Part shown: positions 7,641 through 18,082 of the stretch, one piece after another
How the letters are laid out: each line of letters starts with the position of its first letter
Position numbering within the stretch: the stretch's first letter is position 1
Source: Vicinamibacteraceae bacterium
GTDB taxonomy: Bacteria > Acidobacteriota > Thermoanaerobaculia > Multivoradales > Multivoraceae
Length of the DNA stretch: 64,000 bases
Direction of reading: 5' to 3'
Assembly (NCBI GenBank): GCA_012270995.1
Contig: JAAXHG010000030.1
Location: forward strand, 79,416-143,415
Position numbers and translations under genes: made by a program
Notes under the pieces: model-generated
The model's database searches: none
What the model was told of the DNA's origin: nothing
The model's input: the letters and a program-made list of their open reading frames with translations, nothing else

Positions 7641-10600
7641 CTATGGCGTCTTGATCGGGTCGGCGGGGCGGCCGGGCAGTGTCCGTGGATCTTCCGCGAG
7701 CTTCTCGAGCAGGAGCTCGACGGCTTTCGCGAGTTGAGGGTCCCGCCCTTCGAGAATGTCGCGGGGAAAGTTCGTGACCTCGATGTCCGGGTCGACGCCG
7801 TAGCCCTCGATCACCCAGTTGCCCTCCGGGTCGGCGGAGCCGGCCTCGGGCACGTTGACGGAGCCGCCGTCGATCAGGGGCGCCCGGCCGTAGATGCCAA
7901 CCACGCCGCCCCAGCTCCGCTTGCCGACGATGGGACCCAGGCCGGCGCGGCGGAACTGGTACGCGAACTGGTCGCCGTCCGAGGCGGTGTCCTCGTCGAT
8001 CACGCAGACGAGGTGGCCGTGGAAGACGCCGCCGGGCGAGGTGTCGACGGAGTCCCGATTGCGCTCGAAGTCGAGCATCAGGGTCTCGCGGCGCAGGCGC
8101 TCGATGATCATCGGCGACACGTTGCCGCCGCCGTTCGAGCGGACGTCGACGACCATGGCGTCCTTGCGGACCTGGCCGTAGTACCACTTGATCCACTCCC
8201 GGATGCCGCTCGCCGACATGTCGGGGATGTGGAGATAGCCGATCCGGCCGCCGCCGAGTTCCTCGACGATCCGGCGGTTCCGTTCGGTCCAGGCGAGGTA
8301 GATCAGCGCGTCCTCGCTCGCGATCGGATCGACGAGGACCTTCGTCGCCTCGCCGCGGTCGGGGCTCGAACCGACGGTCAGTTCCAGCGGTCCCCGCCCG
8401 GCCTCGCGCAGGAGCTGGAACGGGTTCGTGTCCGGGGTCAGCTCCCGGCCCTGGATCGCGAACAGGTAGTCGCCCGCATCGACGCCCACGCCGATCTCGG
8501 TGAGCGGCGAGCGGTAACGGGGCTCCTCGTTCTGGCCTTCGAAGATGCGGGCGATCCGGTAGCGGCGGGCGTCCTCGTCGAGTTCGAAGCGGGCGCCGAG
8601 CAGGGCGGCGCGCGGCCGGTCCGGCGCCTCGTAGTCGCCGCCGCTGACGTAGGCGTGGGACACGTTGAGCTCCGCGACCATCTCGCTCATCAGGTAGTTC
8701 AGGTCGCTGCGATGCCCGACGTGGGCGAGCAGCGGACGGTACTGCTCGCGCAGCGCCTCCCAGTCGTAGCCGTGCATGTTCGGGGCGTAGAAGAAGTCGC
8801 GGAAGCGCCGCCAGACCTCGTCGAAGATCTGGGCCCATTCGTCGGCCGGGACGCGGTCGACGGTCAGGCCGGCGAGCGAGAGCGTCTTCGCCTCGCCGCC
8901 GCCGACGTCGAGGAGCCGGAAGGCGCGGCCCTCGCGCACGAGCAGCTTCTTGCCGTCGTCGGAGAGGACCAGACCGCCGATGCCCTTGGCCAGGCTCTTG
9001 CCCTCGCGGTCCTTCAGGTCGTACGAGAAGACCTCCGTCTGGACATCCGACGAGCGTCCCAGGTAGCCGGCGCCGCCTCGCACGTAGAGGACCTTGCCCT
9101 CCGCGGCGCCGAGGCCGATGTAGTTGTCCGCTTCCAGCGGGAAGCGGGCGACGCGCTGCGCGAGCCCGTCGAGATCGATCCGGTCGCGGCCCTTCTCGTC
9201 GTCGCCGTTGTTGCGACTGTTCCCATCGTCGTCGCTCTCGCGCTCCTTCGCCTCGTCGTCGTCCGCCTCGCCCTCGTCCGCGCCGTCTTCTTCTTCTTCC
9301 TCGATCTCGACCTCGTCGCTTCGCGGCGGGAAAGGATGCGCCGTGTCCTCGCGCAGCGCCAGAGCGTAGACGTACGTCTCGCGGTCGGCGGCGTAGTTGT
9401 ACTCGAAGCTGCCGATCTGGGGCTGGAACTGCCGGTCCGAGAGGAAGTAGAGGTAGTCGCCGCCCGGGTCGAAGACGGGGAAGAAGTCGTTCCACATCTC
9501 GGACGTCACGCGGGTGAGCGTCCTGCTCTCGACGTCGAACAGGTGGATCGAGCCGAACGTGTTCTCGTCGCCGAGTTCGACCGCCAGGTAGTCCCCGTTC
9601 GGCGACCAGTCGTAACTGGTGCCGAAGGGCCGGGAGTCGTCGGCGACCTCGGTGATCTCCCGCGGCCCGGTCGCCGCGTCGTCGCCGCTCCGGTCGCCCG
9701 CGTCGACGATGCCGAGCCGTCCCTGCTGGTCGATGAAGGCGATGCGGTCGCTGCCGGGCGACCACAGCAGGTTGTTGTAGTGGCGCCCGACGCTGCCCTC
9801 GGTGAGTTGCACGGGTTCGCCGCCGCCGTCCTGATCGACCACCCAGATCTCGGTTTCTCCGCTGCGATCGGAGGTGAAGGCGATCCGCCGCCCGTCGGGC
9901 GACCAGGCGGGGTCGCGGTCGTTGGCGCCGGAGCTGTGAGTCAGGTTGCGGGTCGGTCCGTGCTCGATCGGCACGCTGAAGATGTCGCCGCGGGCCGAGA
10001 AGGCCGCCCGCTTCGCCTTCGGGCTGAGCGAGTAGCCGGAGACCCCGTTGGCGGCGGAGACGCGACTCGGCCGGCGGGCGAGCTGGTCCGTCGGTACGTG
10101 GATCGGGACCGGACGCGCGCTGCCGGAGGCGATGTCGAAGATCTCCAGCGAGCCGGCCTTCTCGTAGACGATGCGCCGGTTCGCCTTGTCGGCGCTGGGC
10201 CAGCGCACGTCCCACCGATCCTCGTCGGTGAGCTGCTCGATGTCGCCGGACGCCGTGTCGTAGGCGTAGAGGTTCAGCGTGCCGTCGCGGTCGGACGAGA
10301 AGTAGATCGTGTCGCCGATCCACATCGGGTCGCGGTCGGAGCGCTTGTGATTCGTGACCTGGATCGACTCCAGGGTGTCGATGTCGAGGATCCAGAGGTC
10401 CTGCGCCCAGCCACCTTCGTAGCGCTTCCAGTGCCGGAAGTCCCGGGTCACCGGCGAGTAGACGACGCGCTTGCCGTCCGGCGAGAGATCGCCGCCGCCC
10501 GACTCGGGCATCGGCAGCGCCCGCGGCAGGCCGCCGGAGACAGAGGCGAGGAACAGCTTCGTGTCGCCCAGGTCCCAGCCGTCCCGCAGCGAGCGGAACA

Positions 10601-11024
10601 GGACCTCCGAGCCGTCCGGCGACCAGCCGTAGACCTGGTAGTCGTAGCCCCATCGCGGCGCCAGCGGCCCGGCGGCGGGGTAGAAGGTCAGTTGGCGCGG
10701 CGCGCCGCCGGCCGTCGGCACGACGTAGACCTGTTCATCGCCGTCGTACTGGCCGGTGAAGGCGATCCACTGTCCGTCCGGTGAGAACTTGGCGAACAGC
10801 TCCAGGCCGGGATGGGATGTGAGGCGCGTTGCCGTCCCGCCGTCGGTCGAGGCCAGCCAGACGTCGCCGGCGTACGTGAACGCGATCCGGTCGTCGGAGA
10901 GGTCCGGGAAGCGCAGGAGCCTGGTCGGCTCGCCGGTCTGAGCGAGAGTGGGGGCGGCCAGAGCGACGACGGCAAGGGCCGCGGTGCAGAAGCTGGCGGG
11001 CCGGACTGGACGTTGAACGATCAT
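7641..11024 (-). CDS. Tricorn-like S41 family serine protease
   Basis: The 1127-residue secreted protein starts with a signal peptide. An N-terminal PD40/WD40-like beta-propeller follows with repeats of the type FSPDGQWIAFTG and WSPDGRRIAFTSDRSGETEIW. A very acidic linker spans residues 570-613. A PDZ domain precedes the C-terminal S41 protease domain. Tricorn active-site positions are visible: His790 in NVSHAYV, and Ser1015-Asp1016 in DEDTASDGD. Length and order match tricorn homologues, which degrade oligopeptides released by other proteases. Acidobacteriota often encode several such proteins. The start has a strong GGAGGAG. It is the first gene of the minus-strand run that continues through 4033. 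Confidence 0.9.
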   Translation of the reverse strand: MIVQRPVRPASFCTAALAVVALAAPTLAQTGEPTRLLRFPDLSDDRIAFTYAGDVWLASTDGGTATRLTSHPGLELFAKFSPDGQWIAFTGQYDGDEQVYVVPTAGGAPRQLTFYPAAGPLAPRWGYDYQVYGWSPDGSEVLFRSLRDGWDLGDTKLFLASVSGGLPRALPMPESGGGDLSPDGKRVVYSPVTRDFRHWKRYEGGWAQDLWILDIDTLESIQVTNHKRSDRDPMWIGDTIYFSSDRDGTLNLYAYDTASGDIEQLTDEDRWDVRWPSADKANRRIVYEKAGSLEIFDIASGSARPVPIHVPTDQLARRPSRVSAANGVSGYSLSPKAKRAAFSARGDIFSVPIEHGPTRNLTHSSGANDRDPAWSPDGRRIAFTSDRSGETEIWVVDQDGGGEPVQLTEGSVGRHYNNLLWSPGSDRIAFIDQQGRLGIVDAGDRSGDDAATGPREITEVADDSRPFGTSYDWSPNGDYLAVELGDENTFGSIHLFDVESRTLTRVTSEMWNDFFPVFDPGGDYLYFLSDRQFQPQIGSFEYNYAADRETYVYALALREDTAHPFPPRSDEVEIEEEEEDGADEGEADDDEAKERESDDDGNSRNNGDDEKGRDRIDLDGLAQRVARFPLEADNYIGLGAAEGKVLYVRGGAGYLGRSSDVQTEVFSYDLKDREGKSLAKGIGGLVLSDDGKKLLVREGRAFRLLDVGGGEAKTLSLAGLTVDRVPADEWAQIFDEVWRRFRDFFYAPNMHGYDWEALREQYRPLLAHVGHRSDLNYLMSEMVAELNVSHAYVSGGDYEAPDRPRAALLGARFELDEDARRYRIARIFEGQNEEPRYRSPLTEIGVGVDAGDYLFAIQGRELTPDTNPFQLLREAGRGPLELTVGSSPDRGEATKVLVDPIASEDALIYLAWTERNRRIVEELGGGRIGYLHIPDMSASGIREWIKWYYGQVRKDAMVVDVRSNGGGNVSPMIIERLRRETLMLDFERNRDSVDTSPGGVFHGHLVCVIDEDTASDGDQFAYQFRRAGLGPIVGKRSWGGVVGIYGRAPLIDGGSVNVPEAGSADPEGNWVIEGYGVDPDIEVTNFPRDILEGRDPQLAKAVELLLEKLAEDPRTLPGRPADPIKTP

Positions 11025-11090
11025 GGTCTCCTCCCGTAGCTGAACGCGGCTCCACAGCCGCAGCGCCGCGGCATTGTCTCACGTTCGCGG

Positions 11091-11180
11091 GCGCGCCGGC
11101 GTGTCATCCGGCGCGCAGGGAGAGGGCCGCCCACTGGGTCAGCCGGCGTGTCAGCCGTGCGCCCGATGACGGGCGCACGG
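11091..11180. other. Two strong hairpins in the 349-bp gap before malate synthase
   Basis: The divergent gap 11025-11373 holds two inverted repeats. GCGCGCCGG pairs with its complement across 8 bases (11091-11116). An 11-bp perfect stem, CCGTGCGCCCG, closes a loop of ATGA (11155-11180). The second would be a very stable RNA hairpin, lying about 194 bp before the malate synthase ATG. Neither is followed by a U-tract. They may be attenuators, protein sites or relics of an intergenic repeat. No coding region is supported in the gap. Confidence 0.5.
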
Positions 11181-11373
11181 ACTGTGATGCGTGTGGCGCG
11201 GATCGCGCGACTCGGGTTCCCGCCGGCATCTGGCGCGACAGCGCCGGAATCTGCGGCGCTTTCGGTAAGCTGCCGCCGCTTCGCCCGGCGGGCTCCGCGC
11301 TTTTCGGTCGGGGAAGCGGTATCAAACGAGGAATCGAGACGCCGGCCCCGGGCCGGCCCCGGGAGACGGCAGC

Positions 11374-12945
11374 ATGAGTCGGATCGAGATCACCGGATCG
11401 CGCGACTTCGAGGCGGCGGAACGCATCCTGACGCCCGAGGCGCTGGAGTTCACGGGCGACCTGTGCCGGCAGTTCGAAGAGCGCCGTCTGGAACTGCTTC
11501 AGGACCGGGTCGACCGCCACGCCCGCATCCAGTCCGGCGAGGATCCGACCTACCCATCCGAGACGCAGGAAGTCCGGGACGGCGACTGGAAGGTGGCGTC
11601 GACGCCTGCGGACCTGAACTGTCGCTGGGCCGAAATCACGGGGCCGGTCGACCGCAAGATGATGATCAACGCGCTGAACTCTGGCGCCAAGGTGTTCATG
11701 GCCGACATCGAGGACGCGCTCAGCCCGAGCTGGCGCAACGTGATCGAGGGCCAGCAGAACCTGTACGACGCGGTCCGGCGGCAACTCGAGTTCACGAACC
11801 CGGGGAACGGCAAGGAGTACCGGCTGAAGGAGGAGATCGCGACCCTGCTGGTGCGTCCGCGCGGCTGGCACCTGGTCGAGAAGAACGCGTTGATCGACGG
11901 CAGCCCCGTCTCGGCCGGCGTCTTCGACTTCGGTCTCTACTTCTTCCACAACGCGCGGGAGGCGCTCAGCCGGGGCAGCGGGCCGTACTTCTACCTGCCG
12001 AAGCTGGAGAACCGCCACGAGGCGCGGCTGTGGAACGACATCTTCGTCGTAGCCCAGGAGGCGCTCGGCGTGCCGCGGGGCAGCGTCCGGGCCACGGTGC
12101 TGATCGAGACGATCCTCGCCGCCTTCGAGATGGAGGAGATCCTCTACGAGCTGCGCGACCACTCGGCCGGGCTGAACGCCGGTCGCTGGGACTACATCTT
12201 CAGCGCGATCAAGAAGTTCGCGTTCCGGGAAGACCTCGTGTTGCCGGACCGTGGCCAGATCACGATGACGGTTCCCTTCATGCGCTCCTACACGGAGCTT
12301 CTGGTCCGTACCTGCCATAGCCGCGGCGCCCACGCGATCGGCGGCATGGCGGCTTTCATTCCCAGCCGGCGCGACCCGGAAGTCAACGCGACGGCGCTCA
12401 GTGCGGTCCGCGCCGACAAGGAGCGGGAGGCGAACGACGGCTTCGACGGCAGTTGGGTCGCCCACCCGGATCTCGTGCCGATCGCCCTGGAGGTCTTCGG
12501 TACGAAGATGGAGGGTCGCCCGAACCAGAAGGAACGGCTGCGCGAGGATGTCTCCGTCGAGCCGGGCAGCCTGATCGATCTTGCCGTTCCGGGCGGCACG
12601 CTGACCGAACAGGGTCTGCGCAACAACGTGTCGGTGGGCCTCCAGTACCTGAACTCCTGGCTCAACGGCAACGGAGCGGCCGCGATCAACAACCTGATGG
12701 AGGACGCGGCGACCGCGGAGATCGCGCGCGCCCAGCTCTGGCAGTGGGTCCACCGCAACGCGCGGATGGACAACGGCGAGCAGGTGACGCCGGAGCTTTA
12801 CGAGCAGGTGCGGGACGAGGAACTCCGTCAGCTCGGCGGCCGCGATGTGAGCCGCTTCGGACTCGCCGCTTCCCTGCTGGACGACCTGGTGCTCGGCTCC
12901 GAGTTCCAGGAGTTTTTGACGCTGCAGGCCTACCAGCACATCTGA
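11374..12945 (+). CDS. aceB: Malate synthase A
   Basis: The 523-residue product is a full-length malate synthase of the A type. It condenses glyoxylate with acetyl-CoA to malate in the glyoxylate shunt. Family landmarks are present in order: [33 protein letters not shown], the [18 protein letters not shown] acetyl-CoA/glyoxylate site region, [11 protein letters not shown], and [10 protein letters not shown]. The ATG is preceded by GGGAG. No isocitrate lyase gene lies in the window. The next gene encodes a glycolate oxidase subunit, so the glyoxylate used here may come partly from glycolate. Confidence 0.95.
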   Translation: MSRIEITGSRDFEAAERILTPEALEFTGDLCRQFEERRLELLQDRVDRHARIQSGEDPTYPSETQEVRDGDWKVASTPADLNCRWAEITGPVDRKMMINALNSGAKVFMADIEDALSPSWRNVIEGQQNLYDAVRRQLEFTNPGNGKEYRLKEEIATLLVRPRGWHLVEKNALIDGSPVSAGVFDFGLYFFHNAREALSRGSGPYFYLPKLENRHEARLWNDIFVVAQEALGVPRGSVRATVLIETILAAFEMEEILYELRDHSAGLNAGRWDYIFSAIKKFAFREDLVLPDRGQITMTVPFMRSYTELLVRTCHSRGAHAIGGMAAFIPSRRDPEVNATALSAVRADKEREANDGFDGSWVAHPDLVPIALEVFGTKMEGRPNQKERLREDVSVEPGSLIDLAVPGGTLTEQGLRNNVSVGLQYLNSWLNGNGAAAINNLMEDAATAEIARAQLWQWVHRNARMDNGEQVTPELYEQVRDEELRQLGGRDVSRFGLAASLLDDLVLGSEFQEFLTLQAYQHI

Positions 12946-12984
12946 TTCGTAGCCGCGAGTCTTCTGACCCGCGGAGAACACAGC

Positions 12985-13002
12985 GCCGGCCGCCAGGCCG
13001 GC
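12985..13002. other. 7-bp stem hairpin between aceB and glcF
   Basis: GCCGGCC-GCCA-GGCCGGC forms a perfect stem in the 83-bp gap between the two genes. No U-tract follows, so it is more likely an mRNA stability or processing element than a strong terminator. Confidence 0.35.
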
Positions 13003-13028
13003 CCCATCGCTGCGCTACGCTCGCGGCA

Positions 13029-14327
<1,299 letters not shown>

Positions 14328-14435
14328 GGTCTTGCGCAGATCGGATTCGGGTACAGACAGGGTCTTCCAGGTCCGCTATCCTGCGCGCGCCCTCTTGAAC
14401 GCCTCTTCTGCCACAGCGAGTACGTTGACACCCGA

Positions 14436-15467
14436 ATGACGACGACAACCCGTATTGGAATCATGGGCTTCGGCCTCCTGGGTCGAAGCCTCTTTCGCCT
14501 TGCCCTGAACCGTCCCGAGGTCGAAGTCGGGGCCGTGACCGAGACCGCGGATCCCGAGATGCTTCGTTACTTGCTGCGCTTCTCTACCCTGCCCTGGCCG
14601 CTCGACGCTGACGTGGCGCTTGAGAACGGCAGCCTGTGCGTCGATGGCTCGTGCGCCAGCGTGGTTCGTGCCGGCAACGCCGCCGAAGCCCCCTGGGGCG
14701 ATCTGGGAGTCACGACGGTGGTCGATTTCCGGGACACGCAGCCGATGCGGGCCGAACTCGAGGGACATCTCGAGGCGGGCGCCGAGCGCGTCGTCCTCTG
14801 CGCGCCTCCCGGCGAAGAACTGGACCGGACGGTCGTGGTTGGCCTGAACGAGGACCGAATCGAGCCCTCGGACCGGATCGTCTCCGCGGGTTCGTTCACC
14901 GCGCATTGCGCCGGGCCGCTGCTGCGCATCCTCGACGGGGCCTTCGGTGTCGAACAGGCGTTCATCAGTTCCGTGCGGGCCTACGGCGCCGGGTCGCGGC
15001 TCGCCGACGTGCCGGCGACCGAACTCCGGTCCGGCCGGGCCGCGGGCGAGAACATCATTCCCTCGGCGACGGAGACCGCGGCGGAACTCGAGGGCGTGCT
15101 GCCCGAGTTGGGCGGCAAGCTCTCGGCCTCGGCGATGAACGTGCCGGTGTCGAACGGCTCGGTGGTCGACCTGGTCTGCTGGCACCGCGACGCGGTGACG
15201 GTCGCCTCGATCAACGAGGCGGCGGCTGCTGCCGCGGACGGCGAATGGAGCGGCCGGCTGCGTTTCGAGCGCGAGGCGATCGTCTCCGCCGACACGGTCG
15301 GCAGCCGGGCGACCTGCATCTTCGACTCGCAGGCGACGATGACCCTGGGCGAACGCGTGTCCAAGACGATCGCCTGGTTCGATAACGGCTGGGGCTACCT
15401 GCACCGGCTCGTGGAGCTGCTGGCCGTGCTTGAACAAACGGCCGCTTCCCAGGGAGACGACTCATGA
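14436..15467 (+). CDS. Catalytically dead GAPDH paralogue
   Basis: The 343-residue protein aligns over its whole length with the GAPDH encoded next to it. It keeps the Rossmann motif GFGLLGRS near residue 11, the NIIPS segment and a C-terminal FDNGWGY. The catalytic cysteine of SNASCTTNC is replaced: the segment reads SAGSFTAHC with Phe154 at the nucleophile position. The catalytic histidine of TVHAYT is replaced by Arg181 (SVRAYG). A normal thiohemiacetal mechanism is therefore not possible. It may regulate or hetero-oligomerise with the active enzyme, or bind nucleotide. The reading frame is intact with normal codon use, so it is not simply decaying. No clear Shine-Dalgarno is seen before the ATG. 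Confidence 0.85.
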   Translation: MTTTTRIGIMGFGLLGRSLFRLALNRPEVEVGAVTETADPEMLRYLLRFSTLPWPLDADVALENGSLCVDGSCASVVRAGNAAEAPWGDLGVTTVVDFRDTQPMRAELEGHLEAGAERVVLCAPPGEELDRTVVVGLNEDRIEPSDRIVSAGSFTAHCAGPLLRILDGAFGVEQAFISSVRAYGAGSRLADVPATELRSGRAAGENIIPSATETAAELEGVLPELGGKLSASAMNVPVSNGSVVDLVCWHRDAVTVASINEAAAAAADGEWSGRLRFEREAIVSADTVGSRATCIFDSQATMTLGERVSKTIAWFDNGWGYLHRLVELLAVLEQTAASQGDDS

Positions 15468-15577
15468 TCCGCGTCGGCATCACTCCGGGGTTGCGGGGTC
15501 GGCTGCGGCCGCGTGCGGCCGACCGCCTCGACGGCGCATTGGCCGAAGGAGACGACTCATGATCCGCGTCGGCATCA
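15453..15577 (+). repeat. 30-bp direct repeat duplicating the gap ribosome site and start
   Basis: A 30-base segment containing GGAGACGACTCATGATCC lies at 15453-15482 and recurs exactly at 15548-15577. Each copy holds a GGAGA ribosome site, a stop for the frame ending GDDS, and an ATG followed by the first GAPDH codons. The first copy ends the pseudo-GAPDH gene; its ATG (15464) opens a 32-codon frame that stops exactly at the real gap start through an ATGA overlap. This looks like a segmental duplication that left a small translated spacer. Confidence 0.85.
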
Positions 15578-16575
15578 ACGGCTTCGGTCGGATCGGCCGC
15601 AGCGTGTTTCGCATTCTCGCCGGCCGGCCGAACGTCGAGGTCGTCGGCATCAACGATCTGTTCGACGCGGACCGTCTGGCCTACCTGCTGCGCTTCGACA
15701 CGGTGCAGGGCGTCTTCGGCCAGGAGGTCGAGGTGACCGGGAGCGGCCTGCGGGTCGGTGGCCGGAACATCCAGCTCAGCGCGGAACGGAATCCGTCCCG
15801 GCTTCCGTGGCGGGAACTCGGCGTCGACATCGCGGTGGAGTCGACGGGCGTGTTCCGCACGCGCGATCAGGTAGCCCGGCACCTCGAGGCCGGCGCCTCG
15901 CGCGTGGTGCTCACGGTGCCGGCCAAGGACGAGATCGACGCCACGATCGTGCTCGGCGTCAACGACGACGATCTGGGCGCCGAACATCGCGTCGTCTCGA
16001 ACGCCTCCTGCACCACGAACTGCCTGGCGCCCCTGGCCAAGACCCTCGACGACGCCTTCGGTTTCGAGGAGGGGTTCATCACCACCGTTCACGCCTACAC
16101 GAACGGCCAGCGCCTGGTCGACTCGCCGCACAGCGACCCGCGCCGCAGCCGCTCGGCGACCGCCAACATCATCCCGACGACCACCGGAGCCGCGCGCGCC
16201 GTCGGCAAGGTGCTGCCGCACCTGAACGGCAAGCTCGACGGCATGGCGATGCGGGTGCCGGTGGCGGACGGCTCGATCGTCGACCTCACCTGCCGGCTGC
16301 GCGGCGCCCCGAGCGCCGGGGACGTCAACGCGGCGGCCTCCACTGCCGCGGAGTCGAACCTGGCCGGCATCCTCCAGTACTCGGAAGATCCACTGGTCTC
16401 GAGCGACATTCTCGGCAATCCGCACTCGTCGATTTTCGACGCGCCCCTGACTCGGGCCACTCCGGCGGAAGGCGGCGGCGTGTACGCCCGCGTCGTGTCG
16501 TGGTATGACAACGAGTGGGGTTACTCGAACCGGGTCGCGGATCTGATCGAGCGGCTGGCGCAGTTCGAATCCTGA
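15559..16575 (+). CDS. gap: Glyceraldehyde-3-phosphate dehydrogenase
   Basis: The 338-residue protein is a canonical phosphorylating GAPDH. It shows INGFGRIGR at the N-terminus, the catalytic SNASCTTNC with Cys151, ITTVHAYT with His178, the SATANIIPTTTGAA segment and a C-terminal WYDNEWGYSNR. It converts glyceraldehyde-3-phosphate to 1,3-bisphosphoglycerate. The ATG at 15559 was chosen because AGGAGA precedes it and the family N-terminus starts there; a longer in-frame reading from upstream adds unrelated residues. It lies between an inactive paralogue and pyruvate kinase. Confidence 0.95.
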   Translation: MIRVGINGFGRIGRSVFRILAGRPNVEVVGINDLFDADRLAYLLRFDTVQGVFGQEVEVTGSGLRVGGRNIQLSAERNPSRLPWRELGVDIAVESTGVFRTRDQVARHLEAGASRVVLTVPAKDEIDATIVLGVNDDDLGAEHRVVSNASCTTNCLAPLAKTLDDAFGFEEGFITTVHAYTNGQRLVDSPHSDPRRSRSATANIIPTTTGAARAVGKVLPHLNGKLDGMAMRVPVADGSIVDLTCRLRGAPSAGDVNAAASTAAESNLAGILQYSEDPLVSSDILGNPHSSIFDAPLTRATPAEGGGVYARVVSWYDNEWGYSNRVADLIERLAQFES

Positions 16576-16600
16576 GGCGACAGAACAGGAGGACTGGATC

Positions 16601-18052
16601 GTGCAGCGTCGAGCCAAGATCGTCGCCACGATCGGGCCGGCGAGTTCGAGCGAGAAGACTCTCGCGCGCCTGATCCGGGCCGGTGTCAATGTCGTCCGGT
16701 TGAATCAGTCGCACGGCACCAGGGAAGAGCACCGGCGTCTGATTCGCCTGGTGCGGGAGGTCAGCGAGGAGGCCGGCCGGTCCGTCGGCGTGATGGTCGA
16801 CCTGATGGGGCCTCGCCACCGGCTGGATCACTTCGAGGGCGCCCGGGTGCTGAAGGAAGGCGAGGTCGTGAGCCTCGGGGCGGACGCCGAGTCGAACCTG
16901 CCGCTCGACCGCGACATGGTCCGACACGTCGAGCCGGGCGAGCAGATCCTGATCGACGACGGCCGGGTGCAGTTGGAGGTTCGCTCGAAGGACGAGGAGA
17001 GGATCGAGGCGGAGGTCATCGTCGGCGGCGCCGTTTCGAGCCGCAAGGGCGTCAACCTGCCTGACAGTCGTCTGCCGTTCCGAATCTCGAAAAAGGACCT
17101 GGGCGACATCCGGATGGCCGTCGAGGAGGACGCGGACTTCCTGGCGGCCAGCTACGTCGGTACGCCGGCGGACGTGGTCCGGGTGCGGGAAGCGTCGCGG
17201 GAGGCGGGCCGGCCGCTGCAGATCATCGCCAAGCTCGAACGGCGACGAGCGCTCGACCACCTCGACGAGATCGTCCTCGAGTCCGACGGCGTGATGGTGG
17301 CGCGCGGCGATCTGGGAGTGGAGATCCCCTTGCACCAGGTACCCGTGGTGCAGAAGCGGATCATCGAGAGCGGTTGGCGACACGCCCGTCCGGTGATCGT
17401 CGCGACCCAGATGCTGGAGTCGATGATCGAGCATCCCCGTCCAACCCGAGCCGAGTCCTCGGACGTGGCGAACGCCGTGTTCGACGGCGCCGACGCGATG
17501 ATGCTCTCCGGCGAGAGCGCTGCCGGCAGGTATCCGCTGGAGGCGGTGCAGACGATGCACCGGATCATCACGGAGTCGGAGCGCTACAACCTCTCCAAGC
17601 ACGCCTCCCAGCCGGTCGGCTTCCACACGATGGAAGTCGGCCCCTACGACATCGAACCGCCGCACCGCCCGGGCACCCTCGAGATTCCGGAGACGGTCTC
17701 CGCGGCGGCGATCCTGTCGGCGCGTCATCTGACCGCGCAGGGCATCGTCGTCCTCAGCCAGGGCGGTTTCACGGCCCGCCAGGTTGCCTGTCGGCGGCCC
17801 TCGACGCCGGTGTTCGCGTTCACGCGCGAATCGCGGTCGATGCGCGAGCTGCAACTCGTCTGGGGGGTTCATTCCGTCAAGATGGACCAGGAGGTCCACC
17901 ACCACGACGAGGTCGTGGCGATGGTCGACCGGCAACTCCTGGTCGGCAATCTGGCGCTTCCCGGGGACACGATCGTCTTGCTGATGGGCGATCCGATCCA
18001 GGACCGGCCGCCGACGAACCTGATGCGGATTCACAGGGTACGGCCGCAGTAG
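16601..18052 (+). CDS. pyk: Pyruvate kinase
   Basis: The 483-residue protein starts RRAKIVATIGPASS and contains the active-site signature around IIAKLER, MVARGDLGVEIP and MLESMIEHPRPTRAE, then SGESAAGRYP. It ends with the alpha/beta C-terminal domain. It makes pyruvate and ATP from phosphoenolpyruvate. GTG is the start, with CAGGAGG nearby. One difference is visible: the usual DLQGPKIR segment reads DLMGPRHR, replacing the Lys and Ile-Arg positions near the phosphate site, so kinetics may be unusual. The gap-to-pyk spacing is 25 bp and they are likely co-transcribed. Confidence 0.93.
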   Translation: MQRRAKIVATIGPASSSEKTLARLIRAGVNVVRLNQSHGTREEHRRLIRLVREVSEEAGRSVGVMVDLMGPRHRLDHFEGARVLKEGEVVSLGADAESNLPLDRDMVRHVEPGEQILIDDGRVQLEVRSKDEERIEAEVIVGGAVSSRKGVNLPDSRLPFRISKKDLGDIRMAVEEDADFLAASYVGTPADVVRVREASREAGRPLQIIAKLERRRALDHLDEIVLESDGVMVARGDLGVEIPLHQVPVVQKRIIESGWRHARPVIVATQMLESMIEHPRPTRAESSDVANAVFDGADAMMLSGESAAGRYPLEAVQTMHRIITESERYNLSKHASQPVGFHTMEVGPYDIEPPHRPGTLEIPETVSAAAILSARHLTAQGIVVLSQGGFTARQVACRRPSTPVFAFTRESRSMRELQLVWGVHSVKMDQEVHHHDEVVAMVDRQLLVGNLALPGDTIVLLMGDPIQDRPPTNLMRIHRVRPQ

Positions 18053-18082
18053 CTGCGGGCCGCTCCGCTACGATCGGCCGCC

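Noticed and set aside
7194..10784. Open frame of 1196 codons on the plus strand
   Set aside because: It is antisense to the tricorn-like protease and PQQ protein genes, has Val/Asp/Arg-rich composition typical of high-GC shadow frames, and shows no domain.
11104..12981. Open frame of 625 codons on the minus strand
   Set aside because: Antisense to malate synthase; no recognisable domain and shadow-type composition.
15464..15562. 32-codon frame before gap as an independent leader-peptide gene
   Set aside because: Its start is an exact copy of the gap start region and the rest is GC-rich filler; best explained by duplication. It is described with the repeat instead.
16325..18034. Open frame of 569 codons on the minus strand
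   Set aside because: Antisense to pyruvate kinase, with no motif of its own.
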